In this document: positions 9,653 through 20,286 of the stretch, piece after piece
How positions within the stretch are numbered: position 1 is the first letter of the stretch
How the letters are laid out: the number at the start of each line of letters is the position of its first letter
From: an uncultured Bifidobacterium sp.
GTDB lineage: Bacteria > Actinomycetota > Actinomycetes > Actinomycetales > Bifidobacteriaceae
NCBI RefSeq assembly: GCF_945269915.1
Contig: NZ_CALYOY010000001.1
Location: 78,563 to 142,562 of the forward strand
Direction: 5' to 3'
DNA: 64,000 nucleotides
Notes under the pieces: generated by a model
Database searches by the model: none
What the model saw: only the letters and a program-made list of their open reading frames with translations
Told to the model about the DNA's origin: nothing
Program-made: the position numbers and the translations under genes

Positions 9653-9810
9653 ATAGCTTCATATTTCATGCGTGGCATGTGAACAGCATTCAGCGAATTC
9701 AAAGCCGGTTATTCGGCAGTTCCGCTGTCAACGCACCCGAGGCGTAGGCGGGTTCGAGGAAACCTGGTCGAGGCCCATCCCGTACCGGGATGAACGTATC
9801 GAGGAATGCT

Positions 9811-10440
9811 GTGTTCATCAGACTTATACTGATAGCCTTGGGCGTATCCGCCGATGCCTTTGCGGTCGCCATAGGCAAGGGACTTTCCGTCCGCAGGCTC
9901 GAGGCCCGTCACCACTGGCTGGTGGGGCTCTGGTTCGGCGGATTCCAGGCCCTCTTCCCCCTGATCGGTTACTTCGCCGCCTCCCTCCTCCAGGACTATG
10001 TAACGGCGGTCGACCACTGGATCATCATGGGATTGCTGGGCATCATCGGCATCAACATGATCCGCGAAGCCGTTTTCGATCCGGACGATGAGGGTGAACC
10101 CGGGCAGGAAGATACCAAACCGGAAGAGCCTGGCCGGCAGGGAACCAGACGGAGGGCACAGGCCAGGGAACCCTTCTCCTGGAGGAGCATGCTCCCCCTC
10201 TCCATCGCCACCAGCATCGATGCCTTCGGAGTGGGTGCCAGCCTGGCCCTGATGAACGTCAACATCTGGCTGGCCGTCCTGGTCATCGGGGTCGTGACGG
10301 CCCTGGCCTCAATACTTGGCCTGCGCATCGGCAACCTCTTCGGGGCACGATGGCGCAAGCCGGCCCAGATAGCGGGCGGCATCATCCTGATTGCCTTGGG
10401 TGTCCAGATATTCATGGAGCACCTGGGCATAATCCCCTAA
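9811..10440 (+). CDS. mntP: Putative manganese efflux pump
   Basis: About 209 residues with six hydrophobic spans. Two halves each carry the family aspartate motif: GVSADAFAVAIGKG in span 1 and SIDAFGVGASLAL in the second half. These match MntP, which exports Mn2+ across the cytoplasmic membrane. The GTG start at 9811 is chosen because CGAGG lies seven bases upstream and family members begin just before this first helix; an upstream ATG at 9790 has no ribosome binding site and adds a non-conserved heptapeptide. The charged cytoplasmic loop between spans 3 and 4, rich in Glu, Gly and Arg, is somewhat long. A CATCCCG-TAC-CGGGATG hairpin at 9776-9792 sits just before the ribosome binding site. 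Confidence 0.88.
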   Translation: MFIRLILIALGVSADAFAVAIGKGLSVRRLEARHHWLVGLWFGGFQALFPLIGYFAASLLQDYVTAVDHWIIMGLLGIIGINMIREAVFDPDDEGEPGQEDTKPEEPGRQGTRRRAQAREPFSWRSMLPLSIATSIDAFGVGASLALMNVNIWLAVLVIGVVTALASILGLRIGNLFGARWRKPAQIAGGIILIALGVQIFMEHLGIIP

Positions 10441-10574
10441 GACAGAACAGAGATTCCAAGGCGAAACCAGGTATCCTGGGATGAAACCGAAGGCTCCAAG
10501 ACGGGACAGAGGGTCCGGCTTGAGGGCCTGAAGCAGTCCGACCGACAGGAATCAACCTGCAGGCTGAACCGAGG

Positions 10575-11393
10575 TCAGACCAGGAAGTGCAGCGCCGTAA
10601 TGGACAGCATCACCAAGGCACCGGAGAGCATGACCGGCACCAGGGCCATTCCGAACCAGGCAGGGCCACCAGTGCGGTCTGATGATCCAACCTGATAGGC
10701 GGAGGAAGTGTCCTGGTCCGTGCGACCGGACCTGCCGGCCTTACCGGACTCATCGACTAGACCGCCAGCCAGATCCCGCCCCCACTGCCAACCGGCAAGA
10801 ACCAAACCGACCAAGAGGACCAGACCCACCACCAGGGTCAGTATTGCAGGCAGGGGGGCAGAAGCAGCCGCCCTGGCGAAGAGGGAGCAGAAGGCCGGAA
10901 GGAAGACCCAACCCGAGGCGCAGACCACCGCCAGACCGGACAGGGCCGTGGCGGAGATGCCTCGAATCACCATCCGACGATTCTTCCGTGCCATCTGCCG
11001 GGCGAACATGACCACGGCCAGGATGGTCAGCAGGACGGCCGAGGACTCCAGCCAGAGCCTGGTCAGGGGCCAGACGGCATCCAGGTCGGCCCCATCCCCC
11101 CTGGACACATCCAGGCCGACGGACCTTGGCAGAAGGAAGATGAGGGCCATCGATATCAGACCCAGCAAGGCACAGATGCCCCTATCCGGGTCGGTGGGAA
11201 TGCCAGGTCCGGCAAAGGGCCAGCAGGCGAGCAAGGCAAGAAGGGCAATCACCACCAGGAGTATCTGCATAATCCTGGCCGTGGAGGGAGATCCAAGCAC
11301 CCAGGTCACCAGGGCCGGCAGAACCAGCAGGGCGAGGGTCAGCAGCTGGGCAGGAATGGGGGCCTTGCCCCCGGTCCGCTTGACAGCATCCAC
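10575..11393 (-). CDS. Polytopic membrane protein, unknown function
   Basis: A 272-residue protein with roughly six to seven hydrophobic spans and one hydrophilic stretch (around residues 215-240, rich in Ser, Gly, Asp) before the last span. I recognise no family or catalytic motif. The GTG start at 11393 is supported by AGGAGG seven bases upstream. It is divergent from the GlnR-like regulator across 210 bases, so the two may share a control region; nothing ties it to a pathway. Confidence 0.75.
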   Translation of the reverse strand: MDAVKRTGGKAPIPAQLLTLALLVLPALVTWVLGSPSTARIMQILLVVIALLALLACWPFAGPGIPTDPDRGICALLGLISMALIFLLPRSVGLDVSRGDGADLDAVWPLTRLWLESSAVLLTILAVVMFARQMARKNRRMVIRGISATALSGLAVVCASGWVFLPAFCSLFARAAASAPLPAILTLVVGLVLLVGLVLAGWQWGRDLAGGLVDESGKAGRSGRTDQDTSSAYQVGSSDRTGGPAWFGMALVPVMLSGALVMLSITALHFLV

Positions 11394-11602
11394 TACACAT
11401 CCTCCTGTCCGCCGGATTCGGCAGGTTTCGTTAGGCCGGTCATCACCGTCAATCCTATGCCAGTCCCCTCCCGGGGGTGACAGCCGGGCGGAATACCATA
11501 TATCGAATGACGAGACCGGCGATAAGCCTGATTGTACAATGATGGCAATTGTTCATCTTGTTCGCATAGAGTGGACGACAGGCAACGAAGGAGGGTGGGG
11601 GC

Positions 11603-12463
11603 ATGACCGATCTGACGCTGATGACTTTTGCCAGTGATCCGGCAACCGTTCTTCCGGCATTGGCCCTCCTTTCGCATCGCGTCAGGGTCCTTCCCCTGGA
11701 TGCCGCCTCCCTGGTCAAGATGCCCGAGGACACGGTCCTTTTTATCGATGCCAGCGACGATCTGGCCAGCGCCAAGACCATCTGCAGCCTGATTCGCGCC
11801 TCGGGTCTGTCGACCCCGATCATCCTGGTCCTGAGCGAGGGCGGGTTCACCGTGGTCAACGCCCAGTGGGGGGTGGCCGATGTGGTGGTCCAGACCGCCT
11901 CGCCTGCCGAGGTGGAGGCCCGTCTGCGCCTGGTCCGCCAGCGCGACACCTCCCAGCCCCAGACCAGCCAGCATCAGCAGACCACTGATGACCAGGTGCC
12001 CACCGGCAGGGTCCGCTCCGGCGACCTTGTGGTGGACACCGAAAGCTATACGGCCCGGGTCCATGGCAACCCCATCGACCTGGCCTACAAGGAGTTCGAG
12101 CTGCTCAAGTACCTGGTCCAGCACCCGGGCAGGGTCTTCACCAGGGCCCAGCTTCTCCAGGAGGTTTGGGGCTATGACTACTACGGTGGCACCCGGACCG
12201 TCGACGTGCACATCCGCCGCCTGAGGGCCAAGCTGGGCGGCGAATACGAGCACCTGATCGGGACCGTGCGGAATGTGGGCTACCGGTTCGACCCGCCTGA
12301 GTCGGCAAAGACCGGCAGGAGCCAGACACAGGCGCAGGACAGGGAACAACCCCAGGACCAGTCGCAGTCATCAGATCGGAAAGGGCAGGTGCCGGAGCCC
12401 AAGCCCCTGAAACCCCAGAGGGGCAAGCCGCGGGATAAGAAGCCGGGCGACAGTGACCAGTAG
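11603..12463 (+). CDS. GlnR-like orphan response regulator, winged-helix
   Basis: Residues about 1-115 form a degenerate receiver. The phosphoacceptor-like Asp49 is kept in VLFIDASDD, but the acidic pair that binds magnesium is missing, as in actinobacterial GlnR, which dimerises without phosphorylation. A Gln/Thr-rich linker follows, then an OmpR/PhoB winged helix ([46 protein letters not shown]). A charged Gln/Lys/Pro-rich tail of about 50 residues follows the DNA-binding domain. The ribosome binding site GGAGGG precedes the ATG. No histidine kinase is adjacent. In actinobacteria such regulators control nitrogen assimilation; that role here is inference. Confidence 0.82.
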   Translation: MTDLTLMTFASDPATVLPALALLSHRVRVLPLDAASLVKMPEDTVLFIDASDDLASAKTICSLIRASGLSTPIILVLSEGGFTVVNAQWGVADVVVQTASPAEVEARLRLVRQRDTSQPQTSQHQQTTDDQVPTGRVRSGDLVVDTESYTARVHGNPIDLAYKEFELLKYLVQHPGRVFTRAQLLQEVWGYDYYGGTRTVDVHIRRLRAKLGGEYEHLIGTVRNVGYRFDPPESAKTGRSQTQAQDREQPQDQSQSSDRKGQVPEPKPLKPQRGKPRDKKPGDSDQ

Positions 12464-13202
12464 GAGCGAAACCCGCAGGAAAGACCCCGGCAAGGGAGAC
12501 ACCCACCAAAGCGGCACCGGCAGGAAGCGGGCCGGTGGAAGAGAATCCAAGACCGAGCGTCTGACCAGAATGCATGCCGAGTACGAGATCCTCCGCCAGG
12601 TATATCCGGAGGCCTATTGCGCCCTGCACTTCCACAACCCCTTCGAGCTCCTGGTGGCGACGGTCCTCAGCGCCCAGACCACCGACAAACGGGTCAACTC
12701 GGTCACCCCGGAACTCTTCGGCCGCTACCCCGACCCGGCAGCCTTGGGCGGGGCCAACCCCCTTGATATCGAGGACATAATCCACTCCGTGGGCTTCCAT
12801 CACGCCAAGGCGGAACACCTGGTGGGGCTGTCACGGATGCTGGTGGATGACTTCCATGGCGAGGTGCCCGAGACCATGGAGGAACTCACCCAATTGCCCG
12901 GGGTGGGCAGGAAGACGGCCAACGTGGTCCTGGGCAATGCCTTCAAGATCCCCGGCTTTCCGGTAGACACCCATGTGATCCGTGTCACCGGACGTCTGCG
13001 CTGGCGGACGGACTGGCGCAGTACCCACCCGGACCCGGTCAGGATCGAGCACGAAATCTGCGACTGCTTCCCACCTGAGGATTGGACCAACCTCTCCCAC
13101 AGACTGATCTTCCACGGGAGACAGACCTGCCATGCCCGTAAGCCGAACTGTCTGAACTGCCCCCTGGCCACGACCTGCCCGAGTGCTGAAATCCTGGCCT
13201 GA
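12453..13202 (+). CDS. nth: Endonuclease III (DNA glycosylase/AP lyase)
   Basis: Base-excision repair enzyme removing oxidised pyrimidines. The helix-hairpin-helix [12 protein letters not shown] carries the catalytic lysine, VDTHVIRV carries the catalytic aspartate, and the C-terminal iron-sulphur loop has the C-X6-C-X2-C-X5-C spacing (CHARKPNC, then LNC, then PLATTC). The GTG start overlaps the end of the upstream regulator gene by 11 bases; the first 35 residues are charged and non-conserved, so an internal ATG just before [12 protein letters not shown] is a possible alternative start. Confidence 0.95.
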   Translation: MTSRSETRRKDPGKGDTHQSGTGRKRAGGRESKTERLTRMHAEYEILRQVYPEAYCALHFHNPFELLVATVLSAQTTDKRVNSVTPELFGRYPDPAALGGANPLDIEDIIHSVGFHHAKAEHLVGLSRMLVDDFHGEVPETMEELTQLPGVGRKTANVVLGNAFKIPGFPVDTHVIRVTGRLRWRTDWRSTHPDPVRIEHEICDCFPPEDWTNLSHRLIFHGRQTCHARKPNCLNCPLATTCPSAEILA

Positions 13203-13228
13203 CCCGCCACCCCGTTAGAATCGAGTGC

Positions 13229-14800
13229 ATGGCAGAGCATACAGGCAAGGACATCAGGGCCGGCATCATCTTCATCCTGGTGCTGGTGGTGCTGACCACC
13301 GGCGTCTACCTGGCCTGGCCCCTGATCACAGGTCAGGGCAGCCCCCGCCTGAGTGGTCTCAGATCCGGCGATACCATTCGCATAGCCGCCCGAGAGGCCC
13401 CGCAGTCCCTTGATATCCGCACCGAAGAAGGCTCGCCTGCCGACCAGGCCCTCATGGGGAACGTGTATCAGACCCTGCTCGCACCGGACCCACAGGGAAA
13501 CCCGGCACCCGGTCTGGCCCAGAGCTGGGACGTCTCCGCAGACGGACTCATCTACACCTTCCACATCCGCACCGACGCCCGTTTTTCGGACGGACGTGCC
13601 CTGGACTCCTCGGATGCCCTCTGGTCCCTCCAGCAGATTGTCGAGAAGCAGTACGCAGGGCACGAGTGGCTGACCAACCTGTCCAGGGTCAACAACCCTG
13701 CACCCACCACCCTGTCCATCGGACTGAACAGACCCGACGCCCATCTCCTGACTGCCCTGACCGGTCGGGCGGGCATCGTGTATGACCGTCACGCCCAGGT
13801 GGACTACTCCACCGAATCAGCCGGTTCGGGACCTTACAGGGTCAAGGACTGGCAGCCGGGCATCTCCCTGACCCTGGCCAGGAACGAACACTATCAAGGA
13901 CCGGACAAGGCCAAGACCGACACCGTGGTCCTGACCTACGACAGGTCCCGGGATGCGAGTGCCGTCAAGCAGGTGCAGGAGGGGAACCTCGACGCCATCG
14001 TCGATCTGCCCCCGGCCGATGCCACCCCCGCCAAGGAGGCCGCATCCAAGGAAGGGAAGACCAAGACGGGAAAAGGGGTCAAGCTCCTCAACGGCCCCAG
14101 CCAGAGCAACCTGGTCCTGGCCTTCAACAACAGCTCCGGATCCCTCCTCTCCGACCAGCACGTGCGCGAGGCCGTCCGCTACGCCTTGGACAGACAGAGC
14201 CTGGCCGACCTGGAGGCGGGCGGAGCCAAGCCCCTGGGCGGCCCCCTGAACGAGATGAGCCCGGGCTTCGATGCGGGACTGCAGGCCTTCCCCCACGACA
14301 CGGACAAGGCCTCCCGGTTCGCCTCCTACTATGCCCAGCCCTATTACCGGGGCGGGCTGCGCCTGGTCTACCAGGACACTTACGGAAAGCGGATCGGCGA
14401 CCTGATCGCCTCCCAGCTCAAGGAGGTGGGCATCCCCAGCAAGGTCACCATGGTGGACCGCTCAACCTTCCGCGACCAGGTGCTGGGCCGCCACGACTAC
14501 GACATGACCCTCCTGACCATGAACAACGACCAGATCGGCCAGTTCGCGGACCCCAACGCCACCATGCTCTTCGACAACCGCGAGGTCCAGGATGCCTGGA
14601 TCCAGGTGATCGGCTCCACCAGCCAGGACCAGTACGCAAGCCGTCTGGGTGGCTACGCCCGCCAGGTCAGCGACCTCTCCCCCAGCGACTGGCTCTATGC
14701 CCGCACCCCACAGGTCCTGACCTCCTCCAAACTCCAGGGGATGCCCCGGACCATGGTCGACCAGTACCTGCCCCTGTGGAACCTGGAGGTCAAGGACTGA
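13229..14800 (+). CDS. Membrane-anchored oligopeptide-type ABC substrate-binding protein (SBP_bac_5)
   Basis: A 523-residue periplasmic-binding-protein fold of the DppA/OppA cluster. An N-terminal membrane anchor (residues about 11-33) has no lipobox cysteine, so the protein is tethered by an uncleaved helix, unlike most Gram-positive members. Family segments include the early LDIRTEEGSPADQALMGNVY, AQSWDVSADGLIYTFHIR with RFSDG, and VREAVRYALDRQSL. No permease or ATPase genes are adjacent, so it probably serves a transporter encoded elsewhere. The substrate is unknown; peptides are most likely. Confidence 0.85.
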   Translation: MAEHTGKDIRAGIIFILVLVVLTTGVYLAWPLITGQGSPRLSGLRSGDTIRIAAREAPQSLDIRTEEGSPADQALMGNVYQTLLAPDPQGNPAPGLAQSWDVSADGLIYTFHIRTDARFSDGRALDSSDALWSLQQIVEKQYAGHEWLTNLSRVNNPAPTTLSIGLNRPDAHLLTALTGRAGIVYDRHAQVDYSTESAGSGPYRVKDWQPGISLTLARNEHYQGPDKAKTDTVVLTYDRSRDASAVKQVQEGNLDAIVDLPPADATPAKEAASKEGKTKTGKGVKLLNGPSQSNLVLAFNNSSGSLLSDQHVREAVRYALDRQSLADLEAGGAKPLGGPLNEMSPGFDAGLQAFPHDTDKASRFASYYAQPYYRGGLRLVYQDTYGKRIGDLIASQLKEVGIPSKVTMVDRSTFRDQVLGRHDYDMTLLTMNNDQIGQFADPNATMLFDNREVQDAWIQVIGSTSQDQYASRLGGYARQVSDLSPSDWLYARTPQVLTSSKLQGMPRTMVDQYLPLWNLEVKD

Positions 14801-14852
14801 CCCGCCCGCCGCGGTCAGGGGCCTTGTCATTGTTCGTCCATAAAATGCTGGT

Positions 14853-17585
14853 ATGTCTGCTGAAAACCAAGGAATCGTCAACGCCAGCCTGGCCCCCCTG
14901 CCCGACAGGGTGGGTGTGGACGGCCTGGAGGAAAAATGGTGCCAGGACTGGGAACGGTCCGGGGTCTACCACTTCCGCAACACCCGTGACCGCAGGTCCG
15001 TTTACTCCATCGACACCCCCCCGCCCACGGTGTCGGGCCACCTGCATGTGGGGCATGTCTTCTCATACACCCACACCGACGTCATCGCCCGCTTCAAGCG
15101 CATGCAGGGCTACGACGTCTTCTACCCCATGGGTTGGGACGACAACGGCCTGCCGACCGAGCGCAGGGTCCAGAACTACTACGGGGTACGGGTCGATACA
15201 TCCCTGAAGTATGATCCAGACTTCAAACCGCCTTTCCACGGCACGGACGGGAAGAAGATCAGCGCCAAGGACCAGGTACCGGTCTCCCGGCAGAACTTCA
15301 TCGAGCTCTGCGAGGAACTGACCGCCGAGGACGAGAAACTCTTCGAACGGCTCTGGCGCTCCCTGGGGCTCTCGATCGACTGGTCGCAGACCTACCACAC
15401 CATCGGTGACCACCCCCGCCGGGTGGCCCAGAAGGCCTTCCTACGCAACCTGGCCAGGGGCGAAGCCTACCAGCAGGAAGCGCCAGGACTCTGGGACGTG
15501 ACCTTCCAGACCGCCGTGGCCCAGGCCGAGCTGGAGTCACGCGAGTACGACGGCTTCTACCACCGGGTGGCCTTCCGGTTCCAGGACGGCACCCCCATCT
15601 ACATCGAAACGACCAGGCCCGAGCTCCTGGCCGCCTGCGGCGCCCTGATCGCCCACCCGGACGACGAACGCTACCAGAAGTACTTCGGTCAGAAGGTCTA
15701 CTCCCCCCTCTTCAAGGTCGAGGTCCCCATCCTGGCCCATCCGGCCGCAGAGATGGACAAAGGCGCCGGCATCGCCATGTGCTGTACCTTCGGCGACGTG
15801 ACCGACGTCCAGTGGTGGCGTGACCTGAAGCTCCCCACCCGGTCCATCATCCAGCGCAACGGCCGGATCATCATGTCGGTACCGGACTGGATCACCGACC
15901 AGGGCGGCAGGGAGATCTTCGAGCAGACCGAGGGGAAGACCACCTTCTCCGCACGGAAGATCGTCGTGGACGCCCTGAGGGAGGCCGGCGACCTGGACGG
16001 CGAGCCAAAGCCCACCAAGCGCATGACCAACTTCTACGAAAAGGGCGACAAGCCCCTGGAGATCGTCACCTCCCGCCAGTGGTACCTGTGCAACGGAGGT
16101 ACCGACAGGAAGCTCAACCAGGAGCTCCTGGAGCGGGGCAGGGAACTCGACTTCCACCCCGACTTCATGCGGGTCCGCTACAAGAACTGGGTGGAGGGAC
16201 TGAACGGCGACTGGCTGATCTCCCGTCAGCGTTTCTTCGGCGTTCCCTTCCCCCTCTGGTACCCGGTGACCGAGGAGGGCGAGACCGACTACGCCCACCC
16301 CATCACCCCTGCGGAGGACAGGCTCCCCATCGACCCCAGCACCGATGTGCCTGAGGGATTTGAGGAATCCCAGCGTGACCAGCCCAACGGCTTCACGGCC
16401 GAGAAGGACATCATGGACACCTGGGCCACCAGCTCCCTGACCCCCCAGATCGTGACCCACTGGGCCGAGCCCGGCGAGGAGGACCAGGCCCTCTTCAAGG
16501 CCACCTTCCCCATGGACCTGCGTCCCCAGGGCCAGGACATCATCCGTACCTGGCTCTTCAGCTCCATCGACCGTGCCCACCTGGAGAACGGATGCCTGCC
16601 CTGGAGCAACACCACCCTGTCGGGATGGATCCTGGATCCGGACCACAAGAAGATGAGCAAGTCCAAGGGGAACGTCGTGGTCCCGGATGAACCCATCAGG
16701 AAGTATGGTGCCGATGCCGTGCGCTACTGGGCCTCCTCGGCCCGGCTGGGCCTGGACGCCACCTACGACGAGGGGCAGATGAAGATCGGCCGCCGCCTGG
16801 CCGTCAAGCTCCTCAACGCCACCAAGTTCGCCCTGGCCATCGGCCGGGAGGACGAGAACCACCATGTGGCGGATTCAGCCAGGACCACCTGGGACCCGGC
16901 CGATGTGACCGTGCCCCTGGACCGTGCGGTCCTGGCCGGCCTGGCCCGGGTGATCGACCAGGCCACCCAGGCCTTGGAGTCCTATGAGCACTCCAAGGCC
17001 CTGGAGACCGTGGAATCCTTCTTCTGGGACTTCTGCGACAACTACATCGAACTGTCGAAGAACCGCGCCTATGGCACTGCGGATGCGACGGGGAGGACAC
17101 CCGACCGGGGCCAGGTGCTCAGCGCCAGGACCACCCTGGGTCTGGTTCTGGAGGCCCTGGACCGTCTCCTGGCCCCCTTCCTCCCCTTCGCCACCGAGGA
17201 GGTCTGGCAGTGGATGCACCAGGGCGAGGGATCCGTACATCGGGCTTCCTGGCCCCTTCCCGATGCCTTCAGCCAGGCGGCCCAGGGCCAGGACCCGAGC
17301 CTGCTGACCTGGGCCGGCACGGCCCTGGCCGCCCTGCGCCGCATCAAGTCAGAGGCCAAGGTCTCCATGAAGACACCCATTCTCTCGGTCTCCCTGGCAG
17401 TGGCCCCCGAAGGGAAGGAAGCCGTCAGGTCCGCCCTGGACGATGTGGCCGAGGCCGGGCGTGTGACCGGCGACCTGACCCTTGTCGAGGAGACCCCAAG
17501 GGCCGAAGCCACCGAGGAGGACACCGGTCTGCACGTGATTGCCAGCCAGCTGGGCGAGCCGCCGGCAAAGAAGCCCGGGAAGTAG
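14853..17585 (+). CDS. valS: Valyl-tRNA synthetase
   Basis: A 910-residue class I synthetase charging tRNA-Val. The HIGH-type motif is SGHLHVGHVFS near residue 60, the MGWDDNGLPTER segment follows, the editing (CP1) domain lies in the middle, and KKMSKSKGN near residue 600 is the second ATP-binding motif. The anticodon-binding domain has the usual DRAVLAGLARVI and LLAPFLPFATEEVWQW segments. The C-terminal coiled coil seen in many homologues is shortened. The ribosome binding site is weak. A long hairpin follows at 17614-17658. Confidence 0.97.
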   Translation: MSAENQGIVNASLAPLPDRVGVDGLEEKWCQDWERSGVYHFRNTRDRRSVYSIDTPPPTVSGHLHVGHVFSYTHTDVIARFKRMQGYDVFYPMGWDDNGLPTERRVQNYYGVRVDTSLKYDPDFKPPFHGTDGKKISAKDQVPVSRQNFIELCEELTAEDEKLFERLWRSLGLSIDWSQTYHTIGDHPRRVAQKAFLRNLARGEAYQQEAPGLWDVTFQTAVAQAELESREYDGFYHRVAFRFQDGTPIYIETTRPELLAACGALIAHPDDERYQKYFGQKVYSPLFKVEVPILAHPAAEMDKGAGIAMCCTFGDVTDVQWWRDLKLPTRSIIQRNGRIIMSVPDWITDQGGREIFEQTEGKTTFSARKIVVDALREAGDLDGEPKPTKRMTNFYEKGDKPLEIVTSRQWYLCNGGTDRKLNQELLERGRELDFHPDFMRVRYKNWVEGLNGDWLISRQRFFGVPFPLWYPVTEEGETDYAHPITPAEDRLPIDPSTDVPEGFEESQRDQPNGFTAEKDIMDTWATSSLTPQIVTHWAEPGEEDQALFKATFPMDLRPQGQDIIRTWLFSSIDRAHLENGCLPWSNTTLSGWILDPDHKKMSKSKGNVVVPDEPIRKYGADAVRYWASSARLGLDATYDEGQMKIGRRLAVKLLNATKFALAIGREDENHHVADSARTTWDPADVTVPLDRAVLAGLARVIDQATQALESYEHSKALETVESFFWDFCDNYIELSKNRAYGTADATGRTPDRGQVLSARTTLGLVLEALDRLLAPFLPFATEEVWQWMHQGEGSVHRASWPLPDAFSQAAQGQDPSLLTWAGTALAALRRIKSEAKVSMKTPILSVSLAVAPEGKEAVRSALDDVAEAGRVTGDLTLVEETPRAEATEEDTGLHVIASQLGEPPAKKPGK

Positions 17586-17613
17586 GCATCTTCCCGGCAC
17601 ATGATTGATTAGG

Positions 17614-17658
17614 GTGCGGGGTTGGCCGGTAAGGATTTCTTATCGGCCAACCCCGCAC
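17614..17658. terminator. Strong hairpin between convergent valS and chorismate mutase genes
   Basis: GTGCGGGGTTGGCCG at 17614-17628 pairs with its exact complement at 17644-17658, and the stem extends inward through G-T, T-A and A-T pairs. There is no U-run on either side, so it may work as a bidirectional RNA-stabilising or Rho-assisted terminator rather than a classical intrinsic one. Confidence 0.7.
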
Positions 17659-17693
17659 TCATATGAAGCCCCTGAAACCCGGAAAGAACAAGG

Positions 17694-18047
17694 TCAGTGT
17701 TCTTCGGCACCGGCGCGCAGATGAAGCCTCTTGGCGGCATCGGCCACCAGATGGAGATAGGCCTCGGCCAGGTCCGGGTCAAGACCACTCTCCTTGGCCA
17801 GACCCCTCAGGCGGGCGACCTGTTGGGTCTCACGGCGTGAATCGGCCGCCCCAAAACCGGCCCTGGCCTTGAGCCTTCCGATCCTGCCGGTCACCCGGAA
17901 CCTCTCGGCGAGAATGTGAACGACCGCCGCATCGATATCATCGATGCCGTCCCTGAGTTCCTCGACCTCCCCGGCGCAATCGGCAACCACCTGATTCTCG
18001 GACTTCACCTGGTCATGGATCGTCGTTTCTGATTCGGATTCACTCAT
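17694..18047 (-). CDS. Chorismate mutase (AroQ type)
   Basis: About 117 residues. The core reads VEELRDGIDDIDAAVVHILAERF, then TGRIGRLKARAG, then the catalytic-type SRRETQQVARLRGLA. This is the three-helix AroQ fold converting chorismate to prephenate for Phe and Tyr synthesis. The start at 18047 (MSESESETT) follows GGGG and sits better than an upstream ATG that would add 16 residues. An acidic N-terminal tail of about 25 residues precedes the domain. No other aromatic pathway gene is adjacent. Confidence 0.88.
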   Translation of the reverse strand: MSESESETTIHDQVKSENQVVADCAGEVEELRDGIDDIDAAVVHILAERFRVTGRIGRLKARAGFGAADSRRETQQVARLRGLAKESGLDPDLAEAYLHLVADAAKRLHLRAGAEEH

Positions 18048-18182
18048 ATGCCCCAGTCTATCCGACCGGCGGGGCGGGTACAGGCCCTCATACAAGAACC
18101 GTCCTCGCCCATGCCTGGTGCATGGACAAGGACGGCAGAAACCGGCGGGGGCGGAAAGGATCAGCCCAACCGGGCCCGCATA

Positions 18183-20105
18183 TTACTTCTGGTTCAGCAT
18201 GGATTGGTTGATGGCGGCCAGGAAGTCACGGTTGGTGGCCGTCTTCTTCAGGCGGGGCACCAGGGTCTGATAGGCCTGTTCGGTCTCCATGCCACCCAGG
18301 AGACGACGCAGCCGGTAGACCACGGCCAGCTCTTCCGGGGCGGTGATCAACTCCTCTCGGCGGGTGCCGGAGGCGTTGATGTCGATGGCCGGGAAGAGCC
18401 TCTTGTCGGCCAGGTCGCGGGTCAGTCTGAGCTCCATGTTGCCGGTGCCCTTGAACTCCTCGAAGATGACCTCATCCATCTTGGACCCGGTCTCCACCAG
18501 GGCCGAGGAGATGATGGTCAGGGAGCCGCCGTTCTCGATGTTGCGGGCGGCGCCGAAGAAGCGCTTGGGCGGGTAGAGGGCCTGGGCATCCACGCCTCCG
18601 GACAGGATCCGTCCGGAGGCCGGGGCCGCGATATTGTATGCGCGGGCCAGACGGGTCATGGAATCCAGGAGGACCACCACATCCTGGCCCAGCTCCACCA
18701 GACGCTTGGCGCGCTCTATGGCCAGCTCCGCGACCGTGGTATGGTCTGTGGCGGGGCGGTCGAAGGTCGAGGAGATGACCTCGCCCTGGACCGTGCGCTC
18801 CATGTCGGTGACCTCCTCGGGGCGCTCGTCCACCAGGACCACCATCAGATGGACCTCGGGGTTATTGGCGCTGATGGAGTTGGCGATGGACTGCAGGGTC
18901 AGGGTCTTGCCGGCCTTGGGGGGCGAGACGATCAGGCCACGCTGGCCCTTGCCGATCGGGGCCACGATATCGATCAGACGGCCGGTGATGTTCTTGGGCT
19001 GGGTCTCCATCCGCATGCGCTCCTGCGGGTAGAGAGGGGTCAGCTTGCTGAAGTGGGGCCGGTCACCGGCTTCCTCGACGCTCATACCGTTGATGGTGTC
19101 GATGGACTGGAGGGGGACGAACTTCTGCCGCTGGTTGCGATGGTCGCCCTCACGTGGGGGTCGGATGGAACCATGCACGGCGTCGCCCTTGCGCAGGCCG
19201 TACTTCTTGACCTGACCCATGGAGACATAGACGTCGTTGGGGCCGGGCAGGTAGCCGGAGGTCCGCACAAAGGCGTAGGAGTCCAGTACGTCGATGATAC
19301 CGGCCACGGGGACCATGTCCTCGGGCTTGAAGTTCTCACGGCGCTCTTCACGGGGTTCGAAGTCACGCGCATTGCGCCGGTTGTTGCGGTTGTTGTGCCG
19401 GTCATTGCGGTTGCGGCGCTCGGAGGGGTTGTGCCGGAAGTCCCGGCCCTCATCACGGCCCTCATCATAGGAACGCCTGCGCGCGTGGTCATTGCGGGAG
19501 GGCAGGGCGGCCAGGATGTCATCCAGGTTACGCACGTTCCCGTTGTCATGTTCCTCGTTGTGTTCAGGTTCCTGCTCATGCCCACGCTCGTTCCGGGAAC
19601 GGTTGGTCCGGTTGCCACGCGGGGAATCCGAGGAACGGTGGCGGCGACGGGAGATGACCACGTCCTCCTCGTCAGCCACGGAGTGGGGGAATCTTCCCTC
19701 ACGAGCGCCATGGCCATCCTTGTGGACGGCGGCATTCTCATCGATGCCCAGAACGTCGAAGAGATCACCGACCTTCTTCTCGTCCTGCTTGTCGGAGGTC
19801 TTCTTCTGCCGTGATGCGACGGGCCCGGACCCCTTCTTGCCGGTCTCCTCGTCGGAACCACCCTGGACCCTGCGCCTGGAAGACGCTTCCGTTTCGGACT
19901 TGGGGGCGTCCTGCTTGGCCGGAACCGCGGACTCCGGAGTCCGGACGGTAACGCCTGCCGGGGCCTGGCCGCCGGATCGGGCGGCTTCTATGGTCTCGAT
20001 CAGGACCGGCTTACGCATGGTGGAAATGCCGCGTAAGCCCAACTGCCTGGCCAGTTCCTTGAGCTCAGGCAGTCTCATAGAATGTATATCTTGGCTTGTT
20101 GCCAC
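18183..20105 (-). CDS. rho: Transcription termination factor Rho
   Basis: A 640-residue hexameric RNA helicase. The N-terminal Rho_N helix bundle ([17 protein letters not shown]) is followed by an about 200-residue insertion rich in Arg, Asn, Asp and Glu, then the RNA-binding cold-shock-like domain ([18 protein letters not shown]). The RecA-type core has Walker A PPKAGKT, the [12 protein letters not shown] and [15 protein letters not shown] segments, the Q-loop and [11 protein letters not shown]. The insertion is typical of actinobacterial Rho and gives extra RNA binding. The GTG start at 20105 has AAAGG nine bases upstream. Confidence 0.96.
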   Translation of the reverse strand: MATSQDIHSMRLPELKELARQLGLRGISTMRKPVLIETIEAARSGGQAPAGVTVRTPESAVPAKQDAPKSETEASSRRRVQGGSDEETGKKGSGPVASRQKKTSDKQDEKKVGDLFDVLGIDENAAVHKDGHGAREGRFPHSVADEEDVVISRRRHRSSDSPRGNRTNRSRNERGHEQEPEHNEEHDNGNVRNLDDILAALPSRNDHARRRSYDEGRDEGRDFRHNPSERRNRNDRHNNRNNRRNARDFEPREERRENFKPEDMVPVAGIIDVLDSYAFVRTSGYLPGPNDVYVSMGQVKKYGLRKGDAVHGSIRPPREGDHRNQRQKFVPLQSIDTINGMSVEEAGDRPHFSKLTPLYPQERMRMETQPKNITGRLIDIVAPIGKGQRGLIVSPPKAGKTLTLQSIANSISANNPEVHLMVVLVDERPEEVTDMERTVQGEVISSTFDRPATDHTTVAELAIERAKRLVELGQDVVVLLDSMTRLARAYNIAAPASGRILSGGVDAQALYPPKRFFGAARNIENGGSLTIISSALVETGSKMDEVIFEEFKGTGNMELRLTRDLADKRLFPAIDINASGTRREELITAPEELAVVYRLRRLLGGMETEQAYQTLVPRLKKTATNRDFLAAINQSMLNQK

Positions 20106-20286
20106 TGTTGTAATGCCTTTCCTACGCCATGCCTAAAACCAGGCAAATAGCTTGAGAATATGCGGGTAAACCGCTCATGAAAGCCCGACGCTGACTCAGC
20201 AAGCCGAACTGAATACAAGAATACAACGAGGCCCGGATTCCCGCAAGCACAGCCCCAGCGTGTCATAAGGCCGTAGACTAGCCATT

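Noticed and set aside
9653..9810. yybP-ykoY manganese riboswitch upstream of mntP
   Set aside because: The conserved GGGGAGUA-type core and its partner loop are not present in the leader.
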